This document shows, piece by piece, positions 1-8,832 of a stretch of 64,000 nucleotides of DNA (the first letter of the stretch is position 1; the number at the start of each line of letters is the position of its first letter). Below the pieces are notes generated by a model. The model made no database searches and had not been told where the DNA came from. It saw only the letters and a list, made by a program, of their open reading frames with translations. Where the stretch lies: positions 124,001 to 188,000 of the forward strand of contig NZ_JAQAGY010000002.1 of the NCBI RefSeq assembly GCF_027533645.1. The letters are read 5' to 3'. The position numbers were made by a program, and so were the translations under genes. The DNA is from Paenibacillus caseinilyticus (GTDB taxonomy: Bacteria > Bacillota > Bacilli > Paenibacillales > NBRC-103111).

Positions 1-183
1 CCCGATGCTGATGAAGCCGTAGACGGGGCCGAGGATGAGTCCGGCGAGCATGACCGCCAGGTTCTGGAACGAGATGGGTACGGGAGAGAAGCCGAGATGG
101 ATGTTGAAAAAGCTCATTGCTACAAACAGCGCCCCGAAAAGCGTGCTGAAGACGAGCCCCCGGATGGAGATGGATGTTTTCAT
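1..183 (-). CDS. bioY: Biotin ECF transporter substrate-binding protein BioY (partial)
   Basis: The first 61 residues of an integral-membrane S component that binds biotin and docks on an energy-coupling module to import it. Visible are a first hydrophobic helix (GLVFSTLFGALFVAMSFF), then the family-typical stretch PISFQNLAVMLAG followed by LILGPVYGF, which matches the BioY pattern of a PxTxQ-like motif before a GALLGP-like motif. The rest lies beyond the left edge. The start ATG is at 183, preceded by a GGGGAAAG-like ribosome binding site. The gene is transcribed away from the ECF ATPase genes at 293-3036, with a BirA-like operator between them, which supports biotin rather than another vitamin. 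Confidence 0.85.
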   Translation of the reverse strand, partial: MKTSISIRGLVFSTLFGALFVAMSFFNIHLGFSPVPISFQNLAVMLAGLILGPVYGFISIG

Positions 184-201
184 TGATCTTTCCCCTTTGT
201 T

Positions 202-236
202 TTGTTAACCTTTATTTATGATATAACGGTTAACAA
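202..236. promoter_or_regulatory. BirA-like biotin operator between bioY and the ECF genes
   Basis: A perfect inverted repeat, TTGTTAACC at 202-210 and GGTTAACAA at 228-236, separated by 17 AT-rich bases that contain -10-like sequences on both strands. These half-sites match the Firmicute BirA operator core. From memory the usual spacer is about 14-16 bases, so this one may be slightly wide. The position in the divergent promoter region suggests biotin-dependent repression in both directions. Confidence 0.75.
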
Positions 237-292
237 TATGAGTTTTACTGAGCATTCTATCATAACGATCTTATCTGGAAAAGAGTTTTCTT

Positions 293-1131
<839 letters not shown>

Positions 1132-1138
<7 letters not shown>

Positions 1139-3036
1139 CGGTCTCGCTGCGCGGAGCCGCCGTACATCCGGATAGGGATGCGGCGCGCAGGCCCCTGCTG
1201 TGCCCGGTCGATTGCACGCTGCAGCCCGGCGAGATCACGCTGCTCGTCGGCAGGACGGGTGCAGGCAAGAGCACGTTCCTGCTCGCGCTGGCCGGACTCG
1301 TTCCGCTGACGGCGGGGTCGATCCACTATGGGGACGTACCGTTGTGGGATGGAGAGCGGATTGGTGCGGACGCGCTCGGGCTCACGGCCTTGTCCTTCCA
1401 ATACCCGGAGAGGCAGATGTTCGCCCAGACGCTCCGCAGGGAATTCCGGTACTCGCTGCGGCCGCTGCGGTTGTCGAAGGAAGAGTTACAGCGCAGGACA
1501 CAGGAAGGCATGCGTACGGCGGGGCTGCCGGAAGCGCTGCTCGAGGAGGCGGTGATGACCTTATCCGAAGGCCAGAAGCGCAGGGCCGCCTTGGCGGTGA
1601 CTCTGGCCGTCAAGCCGGCCTGGCTGCTGCTCGACGAACCGACGGCGGGCATCGATCCCGCCGGCATACCGCCGCTGCTGGACGCGGTGCTGGCCCATAA
1701 GCGCAGCGGAGGAGGTGTCGTGATCGCTTCGCACGATCTCGACACCTTCTTCCCCGTGGCCGACCGCGTGATCGTCATCCGCGAGGGGGCCTTGGCGGGC
1801 GACGGCACGCCGGAGGCGTGGTGCGCCGATCCGGGGCCGCTGCTCGCCGCCGGCGTCGGCGTGCCCGCGTCCGTGCAGCTCGCTGCCGCCTTGGCGGCCC
1901 GCGGCATCGGCACGGGTCCGCTGCCGCTTGCGCCGGCTGCGGCTGCGGCCGCGATCCGGCGCCGCTTGGAGGCAGGCGCCGCCGCACCGGCTGGGCCGCT
2001 GCGCTCGGCGCCCGCGGTGCCTGGCGCTCCGGCTGAGCCGATGGGCTCCGCACAGGCGCTGGGTGCTCCGCCCGAGCCTCCGGTGCCTGCGTCCGTGCTT
2101 ACTGCTCAAGCGGAGTCCCCAGCGCACACGCAGGTGCCCAGCGCTCCGGGCGGCCCGCTGGCGTCCAAGCCAATGCATGCGGCGCCCGCGCAGTTGCCCG
2201 GCACTTCGCCCGCATCCGCTGCTGCGCCCGAGCCTGCGCAATCCGCCTCCCCGGATCCCGCCGAGCCGCCGGATGAGGGGCACCCCTGGATCCGCGGGCG
2301 GCATCCGGTGGCGAAGTGGCTGGCGTATCTGCTTGTGTCTGCGGCTATGCTTCCGCAGGACACGTGGGCGGGTCTCGGGGCGGGGGCGCTGCTGCTGGGC
2401 ATCTGCCTGGCAGCGTTCCGCCTGCCGCCCGCGCCCCTGCTGAAGCCGCTGCGGTCTTATCTCATCTTCCTGACGGTCTCCTGTCTGCTCGCCGGCATCC
2501 GGTGGGGGCCGGGGGCGGCAGATGGGGGCGCCGGCATGTTCTCCGCTGCCGATGCGTCCGTCACGCTCCGCCTGCTGTCCAACCTGGCGCTGGTTATGCT
2601 GCTCGGATTCGTTTTTGTCCGGGTCACAGGGCAGCGCGGGCTGCGCCAAGGGCTGGACCAGGTACTGGGCCTCCTCTCGCGTACGGGCCTGCGTGTCGGG
2701 ACGGTCAGCCTCTACGCGGCCCTGCTCCTGCGGATGATCCCCCAGCTGCTGCAGGAGATCGAGCGGATGTCGCTCATCGTCCGCTCCCGGGGACGGGCGC
2801 GGGTGAAGCCCGGCTCGATCCGGCTGCGCGATGTGCCGCCATTCCTGGTTCCGCTGCTGCTGTCGATGATGAAGAGCGCGGAGGATCTGGCTCTTGCGCT
2901 CGAGGCGAGAGGCTGCCGGATCGAAGGGCCCTCGGTACGCAGCCGGGCTCCCATACGGTGGGACCGGAACGATCTCCTGCTGCTCGGGCTGTCGGCAGGC
3001 GTGGTGCTCCTATTGCTCTGCCTGGCACTGGTGTAA
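1132..3036 (+). CDS. Fused ECF ATPase-EcfT transmembrane protein
   Basis: A 634-residue fusion of two normally separate ECF subunits. Residues 1-240 are an ABC ATPase: Walker A GRTGAGKST (40-48), signature LSEGQ (144-148), Walker B LLLDEP (165-170), H-loop SHD (200-202). Residues about 265-385 form an Ala/Pro-rich, low-complexity linker. Residues about 390-634 are an EcfT-like membrane subunit with several hydrophobic helices and the two coupling-helix motifs, RSRG and EARG, that EcfT uses to contact the ATPases. It overlaps the preceding ATPase gene by 7 bases. Together with BioY this supplies a complete transporter from three genes. The fusion with so long a linker is unusual. Confidence 0.85.
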
Positions 3037-3185
3037 GGGGGGGCGGGGCGGAGAGGGCCTGCGGATGGGCAGCTGCTTCCGCAGGCCCTGCGGTATGGCC
3101 TGCCGCTCCACTTGATGATCCGGGGTTGCCCGCCGGCGGAAGGGTATGCTACGATGACGGGAGAATATGACAACCGAATTGATAG

Positions 3186-3273
3186 GAACACTAGGGGTGC
3201 CGCGATGGCTGAGAGAGACGGGAGTCTTAACCCTTGCACCTGATCTGGGTAATGCCAGCGAAGGGAAGTGGTC
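3186..3273 (+). ncRNA. TPP riboswitch (THI element) aptamer
   Basis: The conserved thi-box segments occur in order: AGGGGTGC near 3193, GGCTGAGAG near 3208, then ACCTGATCTGGGTAATGCCA near 3238-3257 and GCGAAGGGAA ending near 3267, closed by a short outer stem. This is the thiamin-pyrophosphate sensor that binds the pyrimidine and pyrophosphate halves. It lies upstream of ylmB and tenA and is followed by a terminator, so high TPP should stop transcription. Confidence 0.95.
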
Positions 3274-3298
3274 TGCCGTCCGCCGCATGATGACCGTG

Positions 3299-3341
3299 TC
3301 TCCGGATGTATGAGCCGCTTTCCTCCGGAGAGCGGTTTTTT
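3299..3341 (+). terminator. TPP riboswitch expression platform
   Basis: An intrinsic terminator, CCGCT/AGCGG with an inner TCC/GGA stem (3315-3335), ends in six T. An alternative hairpin pairs TCTCCGGA (3299-3306) with TCCGGAGA (3324-3331), which uses the 3' arm of the terminator. The two structures exclude each other, as expected for terminator/antiterminator switching. Confidence 0.8.
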
Positions 3342-3348
3342 GCATACG

Positions 3349-3387
3349 CGCATGGTCCTTAAAGGACGGCGAAGCCGTTGATCTTGG
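3349..3387 (+). repeat. 39-base dispersed repeat, copy 1
   Basis: Differs at only 4 of 39 positions from 24848-24886. The core AAAGGACGGCGAAGCCGTT folds into a small ACGGC/GCCGT hairpin with a GAA loop. It lies between the TPP riboswitch terminator and ylmB. Function unknown. Confidence 0.6.
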
Positions 3388-3491
3388 TTACGCCCCTCAA
3401 GGAATGGCCTCGCGGTCGTTCTCTTCAATGCTTAACAAAAAGAGCAGGCATGAGCGCAGACTCAGGGGCCGGCATGGGAGGAATCCGGAGG

Positions 3492-4835
3492 GTGAAGGAC
3501 ACAACGAAGCAAGCTTCAGGAGGGAACACGCAAGCGCCGACCGGCATAGGGACGGGCTCCGTCAGCGGTACGTTAGAGAGGTTGACCGGTCTCGTGGAGC
3601 AAAGGCAGGAAGAGCTCGTCGCGCTGGCGTCCAAGCTCATCTCCTTCCGCACGCCGGCGCCGCCGGCCCGCAATACGGAGGAGGCACAGGCGTTCGTGGC
3701 CTCCTACCTGGAGGAGAAGGGGTTCTCCGTGGACCGGTGGGATGTGTATCCCGGCGACCCTAATATCGTCGGGGTTCTCCAAGGAACCGCGCCTCAGGCG
3801 CACAAGAGCCTCATCGTGAACGGGCATATCGACGTCGCGGAGGTAGGGGCGGACGAGCCGTGGGAGCAGGATCCCTTCACGCCGGTCGTGCGGGACGGCC
3901 GCTTGATCGGCCGGGGAGCCTCGGATATGAAGGGCGGGCTGGCGGGAGCTCTGTTCGCCATCGGTCTGCTCCATGAAGCGGGAATCCGCCTGCCGGGCGA
4001 CCTTCTCTTCCAGTCGGTGATCGGCGAGGAGGTCGGGGAAGCGGGGACGCTGCAGTGCTGCCGGCGCGGATATACGGCGGACTTCGCCGTGGTCGTCGAC
4101 ACGAGCGACCTGCATATCCAAGGCCAGGGCGGCGTCATTACGGGCTGGGTCACGGTCCGCAGCGACCAGACCTTCCACGATGCCACGCGCACAAGGATGA
4201 TCCACGCAGGCGGCGGACTCCACGGCGCGAGCGCCATCGAGAAGATGATGAAGATCGTCGCCGGGCTGCAGGAGCTCGAACGGCATTGGGCCGTGATGAA
4301 GAGCTATCCGGGCTTCGAGCCGGGGACGAATACGATCAATCCGGCGGTGATCGAAGGAGGCCGTCATGCGGCCTTCGTGGCGGATGAATGCCGGCTGTGG
4401 ATCACGGTCCATTTTTACCCGGACGAAACATACGAAGGGGTCGCGCGGGAAGTCGAGGAGCACCTGAACCGGGTGGCTGCGGCGGATCCGTGGCTGAGGG
4501 AGCATCCCCTGGAGTTCCGCTGGGGCGGCAGCTCCATGATCGAGGACCGGGGCGAAGTGTTCCCGTCGCTGGAGGTGGATCCGGACCATGCGGCGGTCAG
4601 GCTGCTGCAGCGCTCGCATGAAGCGGCCCTCGGCGTACCGCCAGTGACCGATGTATCGCCTACGGTAACGGATGGCGGATGGTTCGCCGATGCAGGCATC
4701 CCGGCAGCGATCTACGGACCCGGCGACCTCCGCAACGCTCATGCCGTCAACGAGGGAGTGTCTGTGCGGCAGCTCGTCGATTTCACCAAAGTCATGCTGC
4801 GATTTATTTACGAATGGGGACATACGCCCAAATAG
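3492..4835 (+). CDS. ylmB: Formylaminopyrimidine deformylase YlmB-like M20 amidohydrolase
   Basis: A 447-residue M20 family metallohydrolase. YlmB removes the formyl group from N-formyl-4-amino-5-aminomethyl-2-methylpyrimidine, a base-degradation product of thiamin, giving the substrate of TenA. Candidate metal ligands are visible in NGHIDV (H112), GASDMKGG (D145) and GEEVGE (E179/E180). The reading frame is open back to 3378, but GTG at 3492 is preceded by GGGAGGA at good spacing and removes an unlikely leader, so I prefer it; ATG at 3474 is possible. The TPP riboswitch upstream and tenA 17 bases downstream make the thiamin-salvage role more likely than a peptidase or acetylornithine deacetylase. 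Confidence 0.85.
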   Translation: MKDTTKQASGGNTQAPTGIGTGSVSGTLERLTGLVEQRQEELVALASKLISFRTPAPPARNTEEAQAFVASYLEEKGFSVDRWDVYPGDPNIVGVLQGTAPQAHKSLIVNGHIDVAEVGADEPWEQDPFTPVVRDGRLIGRGASDMKGGLAGALFAIGLLHEAGIRLPGDLLFQSVIGEEVGEAGTLQCCRRGYTADFAVVVDTSDLHIQGQGGVITGWVTVRSDQTFHDATRTRMIHAGGGLHGASAIEKMMKIVAGLQELERHWAVMKSYPGFEPGTNTINPAVIEGGRHAAFVADECRLWITVHFYPDETYEGVAREVEEHLNRVAAADPWLREHPLEFRWGGSSMIEDRGEVFPSLEVDPDHAAVRLLQRSHEAALGVPPVTDVSPTVTDGGWFADAGIPAAIYGPGDLRNAHAVNEGVSVRQLVDFTKVMLRFIYEWGHTPK

Positions 4836-4852
4836 CGGAGGGAGAAGAGGAC

Positions 4853-5524
4853 ATGAAATTCACGGAACGACTGCAGAGCAAGCTGGAAGGGGTCTGGCGC
4901 CAGAATCACGCGCATCCGTTCGTCCGGGAGATGGGGGCAGGCACGCTGGACCGCGAGAAATTCCGCTTCTATATGGTACAGGATTATCTCTATCTCATCG
5001 ATTACGCGAAGCTGTTCGCACTCGGGTCGGTGAAGGCGCATGACCTCGCGACGATGGAACGGTTCGCCGCCCTGCTGCATTCGACGCTGCATGAGGAAAT
5101 GGCGCTGCACCGCGCTTATGCCGCCCGCTTCGGGATCTCGGAGGAGGAGCTCGAGACGGCGGAGCCTTCGCCGATCACGCTGGCCTACTCGCACTATATG
5201 CTCCATGCGGCGCAGAACGGTTCCTTGGCGGAGCTCGTGGCCGCCCTGCTCCCCTGCATGTGGAGCTACTGGGAGATCGGCAAGGAGCTCAGCGGGATTC
5301 CCGGAGCCGCCGATCACGAGTATTATGGCGAGTGGATCCGCATGTACAGCTCGGAGGACTTCGGAGCGCTGGCGCAGTGGTGCATCGGCCTGCTTGACGA
5401 ACTGGCGGAAGGCCGTTCCGAGCGGGACCTCGCGAGGCTGGAGGAGATCTTCCTCCATACGACGAGGTACGAGTACATGTTCTGGGATATGGCGTATCAC
5501 GGTCAAATGTGGCCGGCCGGCTGA
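4853..5524 (+). CDS. tenA: Aminopyrimidine aminohydrolase / thiaminase II TenA
   Basis: A 223-residue TenA protein, the usual length. It hydrolyses aminomethylpyrimidine to hydroxymethylpyrimidine for re-entry into thiamin synthesis, and can also cleave thiamin. The active-site set known from Bacillus subtilis TenA is visible: D44, Y112, nucleophile C135 in LLPCMW, and E207 in RYEYMF. The start at 4853 follows a strong purine-rich ribosome binding site (GGAGGGAGAAGAGG). It lies 17 bases after ylmB and should be co-transcribed with it under the TPP riboswitch. An open frame to 4679 overlaps ylmB and is not the true start. Confidence 0.93.
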   Translation: MKFTERLQSKLEGVWRQNHAHPFVREMGAGTLDREKFRFYMVQDYLYLIDYAKLFALGSVKAHDLATMERFAALLHSTLHEEMALHRAYAARFGISEEELETAEPSPITLAYSHYMLHAAQNGSLAELVAALLPCMWSYWEIGKELSGIPGAADHEYYGEWIRMYSSEDFGALAQWCIGLLDELAEGRSERDLARLEEIFLHTTRYEYMFWDMAYHGQMWPAG

Positions 5525-5644
5525 GGCCGCACCCGCCTGCTTGTTCAACGGGAGAGGCTGAAGCTTGCCGATCAATGGATGAGCTAGCTTGGTCTAGCCG
5601 TACGCCGATTCCGCCTGCGGATCCACTCTGCGGAATCCGGTGCC

Positions 5645-6109
5645 TTACAAGGAGGCGGGCGCCTGCCGCTCCAGGCGCGTGAGCCAGACCCCGGGAGCGA
5701 CCTCGACGTCTGTGGTTTCGGCGAATCCGTGTTTCTTGTACAGCTCCTTGGCGGGCACGTTCTTGGCACCGGTGCTGACCGTATACCGCTGTGCCCCGGT
5801 GGGCAGCCCGAGCAGACAGCGGATCAGGCTGCCGCCTATACCCCGGCGAAAATAACGGGGATGCACGACCAGCCGGGTAATGTCCATCGTATCTTGGACG
5901 AGCTCATAGGCGGCCGCTCCTGCGAGCTCGCCGTCCGCGTAGTATCCGTAGAAGGTCTCGGCCGACCGGGCCAGGCTCTCTGCCGTATCCTGCAGCGCTG
6001 GGATCCCATGGAACCCGATGAGCTCCGCCTCGACGAGGTAAGCTGGGATCTGGACAGCAAGCAGCTGGCTCGCTACCGGCGGCTGGGTTACATGAAGCTG
6101 GACGATCAC
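5645..6109 (-). CDS. GNAT family N-acetyltransferase
   Basis: A 154-residue GCN5-related acetyltransferase. The acetyl-CoA pyrophosphate-binding motif RRGIGGSL lies at 88-95, after the beta-strand ITRLVVHP, and the C-terminal ELYKKHGF matches the typical motif B region, where a tyrosine serves as general acid. The substrate cannot be told from sequence. It is transcribed against tenA and overlaps no other gene. An imperfect inverted repeat (about 5605-5641, ATTCCGC/GCGGAAT) sits between the two convergent stops and may help terminate, although no clear T-run follows. Confidence 0.85.
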   Translation of the reverse strand: MIVQLHVTQPPVASQLLAVQIPAYLVEAELIGFHGIPALQDTAESLARSAETFYGYYADGELAGAAAYELVQDTMDITRLVVHPRYFRRGIGGSLIRCLLGLPTGAQRYTVSTGAKNVPAKELYKKHGFAETTDVEVAPGVWLTRLERQAPASL

Positions 6110-6368
6110 GATATGTCACTCCTCTTTCTTGTGGGTCAACGAAGGCTTGAGGGGCCGGATGCCCCGTGGCTTACACGATACGTAGTCCGGCGGAGGCTGT
6201 CAACCGCATTAGGCACCGGTGCGATGCTGCTGGCATTCTGCGGAGGGGGGAACACCGTTTTTTGAACAAAATCGTCGGTTCCTTGGATGGACGGCAGGGC
6301 CCGGTCCCGTTATAGTCGGGGTTACAGGCTGGATCGACCGGCCCAATAGCCGCCAGGAGGATGAGATC

Positions 6369-7235
6369 ATGCTTCGCAGAGATGAAATTCGGATCCGCGA
6401 TCCGTATGTGGTGACGATGCCCGAGGAAGGGATGTATTATCTCTACGGGACAACCGACAAGAATGTATGGCAAGGCGCTGCTGCAGGCTTCGATGTATTC
6501 CGCAGCCGGGATTTGGAAGCGTGGGAGGGTCCCTTCGCGGCGTTCCGTCCGCCGGCAGACTTCTGGGCTGACCGTCACTTCTGGGCTCCCGAGGTGCACG
6601 TGTACGAGGGGCGTTACTATATGTTCGCCTCGTTCAAAGCGGAAGACCGGTGCCGGGGGACACAGATTCTTGCAGCGGACTCGCCTCTCGGGCCGTTCGT
6701 GCCGCTGACCGGCGGGCCTGTCACTCCGGAGGGGTGGGAGTGCCTCGACGGTACCCTGTACCGGGATGAGCAGGGAGCGCCCTGGATGGTCTTCTGCCGG
6801 GAGTGGCTGCAGGTACACGACGGCGAGATGCACGCAGTACGGTTGTCGGACGATCTGCGCAGCGCGGTCGGCGAGCCCCTGCTGCTCTTCCGCGCATCCG
6901 AAGCGCCCTGGACCCGGCATGGCCGGGAAGCGACGGACTACGTGACGGACGGGCCGTTCCTGCACCGTACGGGGAGCGGCGAGCTCATCATGCTGTGGTC
7001 GAGCATCGGGGAGAAGGGGTATGCGATCGGGATCTCCCGGTCGGTATCCGGAGGGATCGAGGGGCCCTGGGTTCACGATGTGCAGCGGCTGCTCGAAGAG
7101 GACGGGGGGCACGGGATGCTGTTCCGTACCTTGGACGGCGAGTGGATGCTCGCCATCCATGCCCCGAACCGCACGCCGGACGAGCGGCCGGTGTTCTACC
7201 CGGTGAAGGAGCTGCGGGCGGTGGAGCTGGTCTAG
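6369..7235 (+). CDS. GH43-like five-bladed beta-propeller glycosidase (cytoplasmic)
   Basis: A 288-residue protein with no signal peptide, resembling family 43 glycoside hydrolases (arabinofuranosidase/xylosidase fold). The N-terminal RIRDPYVV contains the expected catalytic-base Asp (D10), FWAPEVHVYEGRYYMF is typical of blade 2, and WECLDGTLYRD fits the pKa-modulator Asp. At the usual proton-donor site (EGP) the sequence reads TDGPFL, so Asp occupies the Glu position. The start at 6369 follows AGGAGG at about 6356. The predicted role is intracellular cleavage of short arabino- or xylo-oligosaccharides, complementing the secreted enzymes nearby. Substrate is uncertain. Confidence 0.75.
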   Translation: MLRRDEIRIRDPYVVTMPEEGMYYLYGTTDKNVWQGAAAGFDVFRSRDLEAWEGPFAAFRPPADFWADRHFWAPEVHVYEGRYYMFASFKAEDRCRGTQILAADSPLGPFVPLTGGPVTPEGWECLDGTLYRDEQGAPWMVFCREWLQVHDGEMHAVRLSDDLRSAVGEPLLLFRASEAPWTRHGREATDYVTDGPFLHRTGSGELIMLWSSIGEKGYAIGISRSVSGGIEGPWVHDVQRLLEEDGGHGMLFRTLDGEWMLAIHAPNRTPDERPVFYPVKELRAVELV

Positions 7236-7266
7236 AGGAATGTGCTCCCTGCACCGTGAAAGTCAA

Positions 7267-7297
7267 AAAGTCTGCCCCCGGCAGACTTTCTTTCATT
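7267..7297. terminator. Bidirectional terminator after the GH43-like gene
   Basis: Stem AAAGTCTGCC / GGCAGACTTT with a short C-rich loop, followed by a T-rich tract and preceded by an A-tract. It sits between the convergent genes ending at 7235 and 7321. Confidence 0.75.
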
Positions 7298-7320
7298 TTC
7301 GGGCCCCGTCCTATGCGGAC

Positions 7321-7785
7321 TCACGCCTGATAACTGGACGGAAGCCCGAGAATCCGATGAATGTGATGCTCCAGATGCGCCGCATAATCTTCAATGATAT
7401 ACGCTGCGGTTACCTGCTTGCCCCCGCCTGCGTCGCATGGATAGAGCAGCGCTTCGGCGGGAAAGGAGCCAATAACCTGGACCATCTGCCGGTTGAGCCG
7501 GATCCACAGCGCCAGAATGTCGCTTGTCGGCATTGCCTGGTACCCCATGATCCGCACCCACTGATCCGGGTCGTATTTTAATATCGTATAGGGCTGCGGC
7601 TCATACTGGACCCGGACCAGCCGCTGCAGGTTCGTCAGAGCGGAGTCGCAGAGGTGGCCGACGATTTCTTTCTTGGACCACTTGCCCGGGAGGGGGCGGG
7701 CGGTACATTCGTCTTCGGACAGCTGCCCGAGCTCCAAGGGCAGACGGTCGATCCAATATTGGAGGGTATCAATGGGTGGCTGCAT
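7321..7785 (-). CDS. DinB family protein
   Basis: A 154-residue four-helix-bundle protein of the DinB/YfiT type. GKWSKKEIVGHLCDSA near the N-terminus and the C-terminal AAHLEHHIHRIL give the usual metal-binding triad, H44, H137 and H140 or H141. Relatives act as thiol-dependent transferases or metal-dependent hydrolases, but most are uncharacterised. The start at 7785 is the only good candidate, with GAAGGAG-like sequence just upstream. It is convergent with the GH43-like gene across a strong bidirectional terminator. Confidence 0.8.
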   Translation of the reverse strand: MQPPIDTLQYWIDRLPLELGQLSEDECTARPLPGKWSKKEIVGHLCDSALTNLQRLVRVQYEPQPYTILKYDPDQWVRIMGYQAMPTSDILALWIRLNRQMVQVIGSFPAEALLYPCDAGGGKQVTAAYIIEDYAAHLEHHIHRILGLPSSYQA

Positions 7786-7911
7786 AGTGCAATCGCTCCT
7801 TCTGTTGTTAGATTGGTAAACCCATCATATAATGAGCTCACTTGGTTCGTACAACGAAAGATTTCGATATCGATGATCGGTTTGGCCGATCCATTGGAAC
7901 GGGGGGGCAAG

Positions 7912-8727
7912 ATGAATTCCATCACATTCGCTCAAGGATACCGCTATATCCTCGTGAAGCTGACTTCGGCAGGATTCGCGCTGCTCTGTCTGTTGGGGCT
8001 TGCGGCCCTCGTCAACTTTTTTGATCCGTACCGGATCTTCGGAGCCTTGGAAGAGCTTGGCTTGTGGCGGATTCTCTACTTTTACGGTATCGGGTGCTCG
8101 GTCTTGATCGACCTGCTGGTACGGTATATCCCTTGGGCCCGGAGGGGCTCCGGCAGGCTTCTGGAACTGCTGCTCTACCTGGTGTGCGGCTATCTTTACT
8201 TCCCGGCGCTCGCCTATATCCGCAGCGGGGCGGATCTGTCTTCCTGGGTACTCTCCACCAACCTCCTGATCGCGGGACCGGTCGGTGCCTTCGGAGCGCT
8301 TGCCTTCCGGGCCGGCTCCAAGGCGGCTGCCAAGCATGCGGCGGTGCCTTACCTGGCGGGAATCATCCTTCCGTGCATTCTGTTCGTCTTGATGATTGCG
8401 GTGAATAATCAGAAAATCGGTTGGCGGGAAACCCGGACCGCTTCGTCCTACGAAGCGTCATTCAGCTCGTTCAACGGATCGCAAGCGATCCCGGTGGAGG
8501 TGCGCAAAGGACAGACTCTCGTGTTCTCCATTCTGTGGGATACCCAAGGCGGTTCGTCTGTAGGGCATCATGTACTGAAGCCGAGCGGCAGCTATGCCGA
8601 TTTTGAGGAGACGGCCGACCACCGTTCGGCTGTCCAGATCGAAGAGGACGGCACCTATCGGATCATCGCGGATAGCAGAGGGGGAAGCAGGGGGCGCTTC
8701 AAGGTAACATGGGATATCCGCGAGTAG
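7912..8727 (+). CDS. Hypothetical integral membrane protein with C-terminal beta domain
   Basis: A 271-residue protein I do not recognise as a named family. It has about five hydrophobic helices in the first 165 residues (for example FALLCLLGLAALVNFF and LEELGLWRILYFYGIGC), then a roughly 100-residue soluble tail of beta character (SQAIPVEVRKGQTLVFSI, then YRIIADSRGGSRGRFKVTW) that probably lies outside the membrane. The start at 7912 follows a GGGGGGC purine tract. The open frame extends to 7654 but overlaps the divergent DinB gene. A hairpin terminator follows at 8775. Confidence 0.65.
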   Translation: MNSITFAQGYRYILVKLTSAGFALLCLLGLAALVNFFDPYRIFGALEELGLWRILYFYGIGCSVLIDLLVRYIPWARRGSGRLLELLLYLVCGYLYFPALAYIRSGADLSSWVLSTNLLIAGPVGAFGALAFRAGSKAAAKHAAVPYLAGIILPCILFVLMIAVNNQKIGWRETRTASSYEASFSSFNGSQAIPVEVRKGQTLVFSILWDTQGGSSVGHHVLKPSGSYADFEETADHRSAVQIEEDGTYRIIADSRGGSRGRFKVTWDIRE

Positions 8728-8774
8728 GGCCGAAGGGCTGCCGGTGAACATGGAATCGGCCCCTGTAATCACCA

Positions 8775-8812
8775 AAAAACCATCGTACGGGTCATCCGTA
8801 CGATGGTTTGGC
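8775..8812. terminator. Bidirectional terminator, membrane protein / arabinanase
   Basis: Perfect 13-base-pair stem, AACCATCGTACGG at 8778-8790 and its complement at 8796-8808. The minus strand has a run of six T after the stem, so it best serves the arabinanase gene ending at 8833. Confidence 0.85.
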
Positions 8813-8832
8813 GAGCGCAGGGCCCGGCTGGA

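Noticed and set aside
5605-5641. Inverted repeat between tenA and the GNAT gene as a terminator
   Set aside because: The stem is imperfect and lacks a T-run on either strand, so I mention it only in the GNAT entry.
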